From positions 1 through 5,516 of the forward strand of contig JAEWFU010000038.1 of assembly GCA_023388675.1 (NCBI GenBank): a stretch of 5,516 bases of DNA, given 5' to 3'. A program made the translations under genes and the position numbers. The DNA is from Pseudomonadota bacterium (GTDB lineage: Bacteria; Pseudomonadota; Alphaproteobacteria; Rhizobiales; Rhizobiaceae). This document shows positions 1-5,516 of this stretch, one piece after another. The first letter of the stretch is position 1; each line of letters begins with the position of its first letter. The notes under the pieces were generated by a model. It made no database searches. It had not been told where the DNA came from and worked only from the letters and a program-made list of their open reading frames with translations.

Positions 1-329
1 GCCACCTCGCCGTCAAAGGTCAGGAATACCGGACGCACCGGGTCTGCCGTGCGTGAATCGGTGACGACCATCTCGGTCATCGCCTGCGCGTTGGGCACGA
101 TCTCGTCCCAGCAGCCGAGCTGGGCGAGCATGCGGGTAGCGGCGGCTGCGATCGCCGAAGCGCGTCCGTCCTTCTGCCAGACGCCGGCAGGCGCTGCATC
201 CACCACCGCGATGGCGAGGTGCGGGCTCGCCTGGGCAACGCTGACGGCAACCGCGAGACCGACATAGCCTGCGCCCGCGACGATCACGTCGAGCCTGGCA
301 TCGTCATCTTTTTTGGGCCGAGCTGGCAT
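1..329 (-). CDS. UbiH/UbiF/VisC/COQ6-family FAD-dependent monooxygenase, N-terminal part (runs off left edge)
   Basis: Only the first 109 codons lie in the window; the C-terminal part is beyond position 1. The protein opens with a short charged leader and then a beta strand and dinucleotide-binding loop, DVIVAGAGYVGLAVAV, with GxGxxG at residues 19-24. An acidic residue (D44) ends the second strand, where the FAD ribose is normally held. The stretch DGRASAIAAAATRMLAQLG (residues 54-72) is the characteristic early block of the UbiH/VisC family. Known family members hydroxylate the ubiquinone ring using FAD, NAD(P)H and O2 at the inner membrane; which ring carbon this one acts on (UbiH-, UbiF- or UbiL-like) cannot be decided from this fragment. 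The start at 329 is preferred because an AAGGGAAG ribosome site lies just upstream; an in-frame ATG at 350 has no such site. It is divergent from tesB. Confidence 0.88.
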   Translation of the reverse strand, partial: MPARPKKDDDARLDVIVAGAGYVGLAVAVSVAQASPHLAIAVVDAAPAGVWQKDGRASAIAAAATRMLAQLGCWDEIVPNAQAMTEMVVTDSRTADPVRPVFLTFDGEV

Positions 330-368
330 CGCGCTTCCCTTTCGTTTCATCCGCAGAACCCGCCCGCG

Positions 369-397
369 CTTGACTTGTTCCCCCGAACTGTCGAAAC
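369..397 (+). promoter_or_regulatory. possible housekeeping promoter for tesB
   Basis: CTTGAC at 369-374 equals the usual alphaproteobacterial -35 box. At a 17 bp spacing, 392-397 reads CGAAAC, a poor -10 (three of six bases against CTATAT). A start near 404 would leave a roughly 27-base leader to the ATG at 431. The divergent spacer must hold promoters for both tesB and the ubiH-like gene, but I see no convincing minus-strand promoter. Weak call. Confidence 0.25.
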
Positions 398-430
398 CCG
401 GATGACTTTTCAATGCCGGGGACAGACCAG

Positions 431-1306
431 ATGACGCAGGCCATGCAGGAGCTTCTCGACATACTCGACCTCGAGCAGCTTGAACACAACCTGTATCGTG
501 GTCGCAGCCACAAGGTCGGCTGGCAGCGCGTCTTCGGCGGCCAGGTGATCGGCCAGGCGCTGGTGGCGGCCCAGCGCACGGTTGACGGCGAGCGCTACGT
601 CCACTCGCTGCATTGCTATTTCATGCGGCCGGGCGATCCGGCGGTGCCGATCGTCTACGAGGTCGACCGTCTGCGCGACGGCGGCTCCTTCACCACACGC
701 CGCGTCACCGCCATCCAGCACGGACACGCGATCTTCTCGCTCGAATGCTCGTTCCAGATCGAGGAGCATGGGCTGGAGCACCAGATGCCCATGCCGCTCG
801 ACGTACCCGGCCCCGAGCAGCTCCGCTCACAGATCGAGCTTCTTCATGAGGCGGGCCACACGGTGCCGGAATCGGTGCGCAAGTTCTGGGCCCGCGAGCG
901 GCCGCTGGAGATCAAGCCGGTCAACATCGAGCACTACACCACCCGCGAGAAGCTGCCACCCCGCCAGCATGTCTGGGTACGCGCCAGCGGCGAGGTACCG
1001 GATGACCGTCGGCTGCAAGCCGCCATCCTTGCCTACCTGTCGGACATGACCCTGCTCGACACCTCCACCTTCGCCCACGGGCGCATTGGCTTCGATCCCG
1101 AGATCCAGATGGCGAGCCTCGACCACGCAATGTGGTTCCACCGCCCCCACAAGCTCGACGACTGGCTGCTCTACACGCAGGACAGCCCCAATTCGATCGG
1201 CTCGCGCGGATTCTCGCGCGGCTTCCTCTACGCACGAGACGGCGCGCTGGTCGCGTCCACCGCCCAGGAAGGGCTGGTGCGGCTGCGCGCGCCGCGCGGA
1301 AAATAA
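431..1306 (+). CDS. tesB: acyl-CoA thioesterase II
   Basis: Hydrolyses acyl-CoA to free fatty acid and CoA; a cytoplasmic enzyme with a double hot-dog fold. The product is 291 residues, close to the 286 of E. coli TesB, and collinear with it throughout: FGGQVIGQALVAAQRTV and VHSLHCYFMRPGD in the first hot-dog, then LAYLSDMTLLDTSTFAHG, DHAMWFHRP and STAQEGLVRL in the second. The catalytic triad that binds the lytic water in E. coli (Asp204, Thr228, Gln278) corresponds to D205, S229 and Q279. Thr is replaced by Ser, which keeps the hydroxyl. I chose 431 because the resulting start, MTQAMQELLDILDLE, lines up residue for residue with the E. coli N terminus and has GGGGA eight bases upstream. An in-frame ATG at 413, preceded by a weak GGATGA, would add six residues. 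The gene is divergent from the ubiH-like gene and 221 bp from glnK, which has its own promoter, so it is probably a separate transcript. No clear intrinsic terminator follows. The physiological substrate cannot be inferred. Confidence 0.95.
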   Translation: MTQAMQELLDILDLEQLEHNLYRGRSHKVGWQRVFGGQVIGQALVAAQRTVDGERYVHSLHCYFMRPGDPAVPIVYEVDRLRDGGSFTTRRVTAIQHGHAIFSLECSFQIEEHGLEHQMPMPLDVPGPEQLRSQIELLHEAGHTVPESVRKFWARERPLEIKPVNIEHYTTREKLPPRQHVWVRASGEVPDDRRLQAAILAYLSDMTLLDTSTFAHGRIGFDPEIQMASLDHAMWFHRPHKLDDWLLYTQDSPNSIGSRGFSRGFLYARDGALVASTAQEGLVRLRAPRGK

Positions 1307-1319
1307 ACAAAACGGTGCA

Positions 1320-1340
1320 ATTGCCTGATTTCTAGGCAAT
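1320..1340. promoter_or_regulatory. inverted repeat, candidate NtrC enhancer site of glnK-amtB
   Basis: ATTGCCT (1320-1326) and AGGCAAT (1334-1340) form a perfect 7 bp inverted repeat with a 7-base centre. Its core TGCCTGATTTCTAGGCA (1322-1338) has the 17 bp TGC-N11-GCA geometry of NtrC operators; the inner bases differ from the enteric TGCACC-N5-GGTGCA consensus. The centre lies about 120 bp upstream of the start expected from the sigma-54 promoter at 1426-1441, a normal enhancer distance. It could instead be a weak tesB terminator hairpin, since it begins 14 bases after the stop, but only TATATT follows it rather than a run of T. The assignment is inferred from geometry and context. Confidence 0.5.
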
Positions 1341-1425
1341 TATATTGCTGCACCTGCGAACGACGCACGCGCGACCGGATCAGTTTTCAAGTATTTACAA
1401 TGGGTTAACTGCGGGCCAAGGCAAC

Positions 1426-1441
1426 TGGCACGCAGTTTGAT
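1426..1441 (+). promoter_or_regulatory. sigma-54 (RpoN) promoter of glnK-amtB
   Basis: TGGCACG at 1426-1432, four bases, then TTGAT at 1437-1441. This matches the RpoN consensus TGGCACG-N4-TTGC(A/T) with exact spacing; the only deviation among the defined bases is A for C in the -12 GC. Transcription would begin near 1452, giving a leader of about 75 bases before glnK. The promoter lies between tesB and glnK on the coding strand, as expected for nitrogen-controlled glnK-amtB operons. The -12 deviation could lower basal strength. Confidence 0.75.
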
Positions 1442-1513
1442 TCACCTTTTGCACTCCTCGGCTGCCCCGGCAGACCGGCGATGTCACGGCAAACGCGGGG
1501 GACCGCAAAAGCG

Positions 1514-1521
1514 AAGGGTGA
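1514..1521 (+). promoter_or_regulatory. glnK ribosome binding site
   Basis: AAGGGTGA lies six bases before the ATG at 1528 and fixes that start; the codons before it contain no better in-frame start. Confidence 0.7.
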
Positions 1522-1866
<345 letters not shown>

Positions 1867-1897
1867 GCGGCACGGACCACCCATGGAGATTGCAATC

Positions 1898-3277
1898 ATG
1901 AAAATTCCGAATCTTTCCCGCGCCGCTGGGCCGCTGCTTGGAGGGGCGGTGTTCGCCGCAGCGATCGCGGCAATTCCGGCGTTCGCACAGGACGCTGCCG
2001 AAACCGCACCTGAAATGGTCGAGGCCAGCATTCAGGTGAAGTACATACTGAACAGCCTGCTCATGCTGATCGGCGGCATCCTTGTGTTCTGGATGGCAGC
2101 CGGCTTCGCCATGCTCGAAGCCGGTTTCGTGCGCACCAAGAACGTATCGATGCAGCTTCTGAAGAACATCAGCCTCTATGCGACCGCCTGCTTCATGTAC
2201 TTCCTCATCGGCTACAACATCATGTATCCCGGTGATGGCTGGATGATCGACGGCATTCTCGGAGCGTTTGGCCTGGCCACCCTGGAGCCGGTCGCCTTGA
2301 CCGCCGACGCGGCGACCGACATCAGCTACGCGACGACAAGCTCCGACTTCTTCTTCCAGGTGATGTTCTGCGCCACCGCCGCCTCCATCGTGTCCGGCAC
2401 CGTTGCGGAACGTCTGAAGCTGTGGCCGTTCCTGCTCTTCGTCGTGGTCCTGACCGCGCTGATCTACCCGATCCAGGCCTCCTGGAAGTGGGGCGGCGGC
2501 TTCCTCGACCAGATGGGCTTCCTCGACTTTGCAGGCTCGACGGTTGTCCATTCCGTCGGCGGCTGGGCGGCACTTGCCGGCGCGATCCTTATCGGCGCGC
2601 GCAAGGGCAAGTACAACGCGGACGGATCGGTCAATCCGCTGCCCGGCTCCAACATGACGCTCGCCTTCCTCGGAACATTCATCCTGTGGATGGGCTGGTA
2701 CGGCTTCAACGGCGCCTCGCAGCTCGCCATGGGCACCGTGGGCGATATCGCCGATGTCGGCCGCGTGATGGCCAACACCAATGCGGGTGCCGTCGGCGGC
2801 GCGCTCGCAGCGCTTATCCTGACACAGCTCATCTACAAGAAGGTCGACCTGACCTTCGTGCTGAACGGCGCGCTGGCCGGCCTCGTCTCCGTGACCGCCG
2901 AACCGCTGACGCCGGGGCTCGGCGCGGCCACGCTCATCGGCGCCGTGGGCGGCGTGATCGTGGTGCTCACCGTGCCGCTTCTGGACAAGCTCAAGATCGA
3001 CGACGTGGTCGGCGCGATCCCGGTCCACCTGTTCGCCGGCATCTGGGGCACCATCGCCGTGGTGTTCACCAATGGCGACGCCTCGATCGGCACCCAGCTC
3101 CTCGCCATCTTGGTCGTCGGCGTATTCACCTTCGTTGTCAGCTTCGTGGTGTGGCTCGTCGTCAAGGCCGTCTGCGGCGGCCTGCGCCCCAGCGAGGAAG
3201 ACGAGGTCATTGGCCTCGACAAGGCGGAAGTCGGCGTCGAAGCCTATCCGGAGTTCAGCGGCGCCAGCGTCCGCTGA
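1898..3277 (+). CDS. amtB: ammonium transporter, Amt/MEP/Rh family
   Basis: Inner-membrane trimeric ammonium channel/transporter of 459 residues. The N terminus is a signal peptide: a short basic part, a hydrophobic core at about 11-29 and a likely AFA|Q cleavage after residue 30. About eleven hydrophobic helices follow. Pore residues known from E. coli AmtB are present: F157 (F107), W198 (W148), D210 (D160), W267 (W212), F270 (F215), S274 (S219), and the twin histidines H218 and H377 (H168, H318). The cytoplasmic tail from about 430, RPSEEDEVIGLDKAEVG followed by EAYPEF, is the conserved region that contacts GlnK. The start at 1898 is chosen because GGAG (1885-1888) sits nine bases upstream and it gives a clean signal peptide. 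The in-frame ATG at 1883 has no ribosome site, and the more upstream ATG at 1814 would overlap glnK. It is the second gene of the glnK-amtB operon and ends at a strong terminator. Confidence 0.97.
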   Translation: MKIPNLSRAAGPLLGGAVFAAAIAAIPAFAQDAAETAPEMVEASIQVKYILNSLLMLIGGILVFWMAAGFAMLEAGFVRTKNVSMQLLKNISLYATACFMYFLIGYNIMYPGDGWMIDGILGAFGLATLEPVALTADAATDISYATTSSDFFFQVMFCATAASIVSGTVAERLKLWPFLLFVVVLTALIYPIQASWKWGGGFLDQMGFLDFAGSTVVHSVGGWAALAGAILIGARKGKYNADGSVNPLPGSNMTLAFLGTFILWMGWYGFNGASQLAMGTVGDIADVGRVMANTNAGAVGGALAALILTQLIYKKVDLTFVLNGALAGLVSVTAEPLTPGLGAATLIGAVGGVIVVLTVPLLDKLKIDDVVGAIPVHLFAGIWGTIAVVFTNGDASIGTQLLAILVVGVFTFVVSFVVWLVVKAVCGGLRPSEEDEVIGLDKAEVGVEAYPEFSGASVR

Positions 3278-3290
3278 CACACATCCCGTC

Positions 3291-3313
3291 GCGGTGGCCT
3301 GCCTGGTCACCGC
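3291..3313 (+). repeat. hairpin between amtB stop and terminator
   Basis: GCGGTGGCC (3291-3299) and GGTCACCGC (3305-3313) can pair over nine positions, one a G-U wobble, around a five-base loop. No T run follows, so it is not an intrinsic terminator by itself. It starts 14 bases after the amtB stop and may protect the 3' end of the message; that role is inferred. Confidence 0.45.
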
Positions 3314-3318
3314 ACCTT

Positions 3319-3351
3319 CGAGGCCCGGTTCCCGCCGGGCCTCGTTTTCTT
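3319..3351 (+). terminator. rho-independent terminator of glnK-amtB
   Basis: CGAGGCCCGG (3319-3328) and CCGGGCCTCG (3335-3344) form a perfect 10 bp GC-rich stem with a six-base loop TTCCCG, followed directly by TTTTCTT (3345-3351). It lies 41 bases past the amtB stop and insulates ftsK from the nitrogen-controlled operon. Confidence 0.92.
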
Positions 3352-3437
3352 CGCAGGTGTGATTTCCGCCGAAACTGGTGGGCTTCGATTTCGCACGGAA
3401 AAGAACCGGCCTGCCAGCAGGCGGGCAGCCCCCGCAT

Positions 3438-3456
3438 GGTTAATGCCGCCTTAACC
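3438..3456. promoter_or_regulatory. CtrA binding box upstream of ftsK
   Basis: TTAATGCCGCCTTAAC at 3440-3455 is an exact match to the CtrA full site TTAA-N7-TTAAC. The whole element is a palindrome, GGTTAA-N7-TTAACC, so the minus strand also matches and extends to the fuller form TTAA-N7-TTAACCAT. It lies 75 bases before the ftsK start, after the amtB terminator. CtrA is the alphaproteobacterial cell-cycle response regulator, and control of a divisome gene is consistent with its role. Whether it activates or represses here cannot be told from sequence. Confidence 0.7.
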
Positions 3457-3477
3457 TCCACCGCCTAATCTGCGCTC

Positions 3478-3482
3478 GATTC
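3478..3482. promoter_or_regulatory. GANTC (CcrM methylation) site in ftsK upstream region
   Basis: GATTC at 3478-3482 is a CcrM target. It lies 22 bp past the CtrA box and about 50 bp before the ftsK ATG, probably near the transcription start. Methylation state of such sites can tune GcrA-dependent promoters in this class; that it does so here is inference. Confidence 0.35.
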
Positions 3483-3530
3483 CGCGCGGCCGTTTGGGTC
3501 TGCGCGAGCCATGCTTGACGGGGAGTTCTC

Positions 3531-5516
3531 ATGCGTTCGGGTGCGTCAGCGCAGATGACCATCGGCGATGCGGGTTACGGCCTGCGAGGTTTCTTTCATC
3601 GCCAGTTGACGCGTGCCGCGGGGCTTGGCGGGCTGGCGACGATTGCGTTCTGCCTCGCCAGCCTCGGCACATGGAGCGTCGCCGATCCGAGCTTCAGCCA
3701 CGCCACCGACAATCCCGTCACCAATGCGATGGGGTATCCCGGCGCCGTCGTCTCGGATCTGTTGATGCAGTTTTTCGGCCTCTCATCTGTCGTCGCGCTG
3801 ATTCCAGGGCTGGCCTGGGCCACATGGCTTCTGCTGGCGCGCCGAGTCGACCGCATGCCGCGCCGTGCAGCGGCGTGGGCAGGCGGAGCAGCGTTGGCCG
3901 CCGGCATCGTTGGCTGCGTCAGCGCGCCGCCGACCTGGCCCTTGCCCTCCGGCCTCGGCGGCGTGGTGGGTGATGTCGCACTTGCGATCCCGTCCTGGTT
4001 CGCCGGCGGCTATCCGACAGGTGCGGCCGCGATCCTGACCATCGCAATCTATGCAGTGCCGACCCTGTGGCTGCTCGCTTTCGGTGCGGCGATCATCCGC
4101 AGGCCCGTTGACGAAGACGCCCCGGCGGCCTCGCGCAAACCGGCCCGCCGGCGCCGCGCGCAGGAAGTGGAAGAAGAAGAGGACGACCTCGAGGACGACG
4201 AAGACGAGCGCGGCGGCTTGCTCGCAGCCTTCGGGGCCGTCACGCACTGGTGGCTGTCGACCCGCGCCTTCGTCAGGCGTCATACGTCCGGCATGCCGCG
4301 CCCGCGCGTTCTCCATCGCTACGACGATGAAGACGACATGCCGGAAATGCCGGCAGTCGCACGGCGGGGCGATCGCATCGAGCCCGGCTTCGACAATGCG
4401 CCCCGTCTCGATGACATCGAGCCGCCCTTCGACGCCGGAAGCGCCGATGACTATCAGGCATATGATGACGACTTCGACGACGATGTCGTCATCCGTCCGA
4501 CCCCGCAGGCGAGCGAAGCGCAGGCACAGGTGCGCCAGTTCCGCTCGGATGCGGCAACCCGCGTGGAGGCGCCGGCAGCCCGGCCGCAGCAGGGAGCCCG
4601 CGTGCAGCGCGAGGCGCAGCGCTCGCTGATCGGCACCGACGCATTCGAAATGCCGTCGCTGCATTTCCTGTCGGAAGCCAAAAACGTCGCCCGCGACCCG
4701 TCGCTGTCGCAGGACGCGCTTGAACAGAACGCGCGGCTGCTCGAGGGCGTGCTGGAGGATTTCGGCGTCAAGGGCGAGATCATCCATGTGCGGCCAGGCC
4801 CCGTGGTCACGCTCTACGAGCTGGAGCCCGCGCCGGGCATCAAGTCGTCGCGCGTCATCGGGCTTGCCGACGACATCGCCCGCTCGATGAGCGCGATCGC
4901 CTGCCGCGTCGCCGTGGTTCCGGGCCGCAACGCCATCGGCATCGAACTGCCCAATGCCAAGCGCGAGACGGTCTACCTGCGCGAGATCCTCGCCAGCCGC
5001 GACTTCGAGCAGACCAAGGCCAAGCTGGCTCTGGCGCTCGGCAAGACCATCAACGGTGAGGCCGTCATCACCGACATCGCCAAGATGCCGCACGTGCTGG
5101 TCGCCGGCACCACCGGCTCGGGCAAGTCGGTCGCGATCAACACCATGATCCTGTCGCTGCTCTACCGCATGACTCCCGAGCAGTGCCGTCTGATCATGAT
5201 CGACCCGAAGATGCTGGAACTGTCCGTCTATGACGGCATCCCGCATCTGCTGACCCCGGTCGTTACCGACCCGAAGAAGGCCGTCGTCGCGCTGAAATGG
5301 ACCGTGCGCGAGATGGAAGACCGCTACCGCAAGATGTCCAAGGTCGGCGTGCGCAACATCGACGGCTTCAATCAGCGCGTCGCCCAGGCGCAGAAGAAGG
5401 GCGAGCAGATCACCCGCACGGTGCAGACCGGCTTCGACCGCGAGACCGGCGAGGCCATTTACGAGACGGAGCACCTCGATCTCGATCCGATGCCGTATAT
5501 CGTCGTCATCATCGAC
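3531..5516 (+). CDS. ftsK: DNA translocase FtsK, N-terminal 662 residues (runs off right edge)
   Basis: Septum-anchored DNA pump that coordinates chromosome segregation and dimer resolution with division. About four hydrophobic segments lie in the first 190 residues (near 31-50, 82-103, 113-131, 164-189). A charged, low-complexity linker (about 190-370) follows, with acidic clusters at 213-226, 265-269 and 307-318. The alpha domain begins near 373 with MPSLHFLSE. The motor has Walker A GTTGSGKS at 526-533 (Lys532) followed by MIDPKMLELSVYDGIPHLL. The last residues, PYIVVIID at 655-662, are the start of Walker B. The rest of the motor and the gamma DNA-reading domain, roughly 200 or more residues in relatives, lie beyond the window. 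Start 3531 is supported by GGGGAG at 3520-3525; the ATG at 3555 in the same frame is less well placed. The gene follows the amtB terminator and has its own upstream region with a CtrA box, so it is probably expressed independently. A linker this acidic is common in alphaproteobacterial FtsK. Confidence 0.95.
   Translation, partial: MRSGASAQMTIGDAGYGLRGFFHRQLTRAAGLGGLATIAFCLASLGTWSVADPSFSHATDNPVTNAMGYPGAVVSDLLMQFFGLSSVVALIPGLAWATWLLLARRVDRMPRRAAAWAGGAALAAGIVGCVSAPPTWPLPSGLGGVVGDVALAIPSWFAGGYPTGAAAILTIAIYAVPTLWLLAFGAAIIRRPVDEDAPAASRKPARRRRAQEVEEEEDDLEDDEDERGGLLAAFGAVTHWWLSTRAFVRRHTSGMPRPRVLHRYDDEDDMPEMPAVARRGDRIEPGFDNAPRLDDIEPPFDAGSADDYQAYDDDFDDDVVIRPTPQASEAQAQVRQFRSDAATRVEAPAARPQQGARVQREAQRSLIGTDAFEMPSLHFLSEAKNVARDPSLSQDALEQNARLLEGVLEDFGVKGEIIHVRPGPVVTLYELEPAPGIKSSRVIGLADDIARSMSAIACRVAVVPGRNAIGIELPNAKRETVYLREILASRDFEQTKAKLALALGKTINGEAVITDIAKMPHVLVAGTTGSGKSVAINTMILSLLYRMTPEQCRLIMIDPKMLELSVYDGIPHLLTPVVTDPKKAVVALKWTVREMEDRYRKMSKVGVRNIDGFNQRVAQAQKKGEQITRTVQTGFDRETGEAIYETEHLDLDPMPYIVVIID

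Noticed and set aside
413..430. tesB start at 413
   Set aside because: Possible but less likely: only a weak GGATGA precedes it, and the six extra residues extend beyond the E. coli TesB N terminus, which aligns exactly with the ATG at 431.
1462..1473. Small hairpin CTGC-CCCG-GCAG in the glnK leader
   Set aside because: A four-pair stem is too weak to call a riboswitch or attenuator, and nothing else in the leader supports one.
3410..3428. Short repeats CCTGC/GCAGG and CTGCC/GGCAG downstream of the terminator
   Set aside because: Five-base stems in GC-rich DNA with a very small loop or overlapping each other and no T run; expected by chance.
2422..3468. 348-codon plus-strand frame overlapping amtB
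   Set aside because: Shifted reading of amtB giving an Arg-rich product. It also runs through the operon terminator; it has no ribosome site or recognisable motif.
3783..5474. 563-codon open frame on the minus strand
   Set aside because: It lies wholly antisense to ftsK, whose frame encodes clear FtsK motifs. The antisense translation is rich in Arg, His, Asp and Ala with no recognisable domain, as expected from GC-rich codon bias.

Overview
This window looks like chromosomal DNA of an alphaproteobacterium, most likely Hyphomicrobiales (Rhizobiales). The DNA is GC-rich, the proteins read like rhizobial family members, and the upstream regions carry alphaproteobacterial control motifs: a sigma-54 promoter, a CtrA box and GANTC (CcrM) sites. 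I cannot name a genus from sequence alone. I see no mobile element, CRISPR array, tRNA or rRNA, and no undescribed system. This is a conserved housekeeping region with informative regulatory DNA.

Layout. Positions 1-329 (minus strand) are the N-terminal part of a UbiH/UbiF/VisC-type FAD monooxygenase that runs off the left edge. An 83-101 bp divergent spacer separates it from tesB (431-1306, plus), an acyl-CoA thioesterase II. A 221 bp spacer (1307-1527) follows. It holds an inverted repeat with NtrC-site geometry (1320-1340) and, about 100 bp downstream, a well-spaced sigma-54 -24/-12 promoter (1426-1441). Next come glnK (1528-1866) and amtB (1898-3277), 31 bp apart and probably one operon. 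Two hairpins follow amtB, the second a textbook intrinsic terminator (3319-3351). A 253 bp spacer (3278-3530) contains those hairpins and then a perfect palindromic CtrA box (3438-3456) with a GANTC site 22 bp downstream. ftsK starts at 3531 and runs off the right edge just as the Walker B strand is reached.

How the genes work together. GlnK and AmtB form the classic nitrogen-status pair. AmtB conducts ammonium; GlnK, a PII trimer uridylylated on Tyr51, plugs the channel when nitrogen becomes plentiful. The promoter region fits nitrogen-limitation control through NtrC and RpoN. FtsK is the septal DNA translocase, and its upstream region suggests cell-cycle timing through CtrA and possibly CcrM/GcrA. 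UbiH-like hydroxylase and TesB have no obvious functional tie to these and are probably positional neighbours only.
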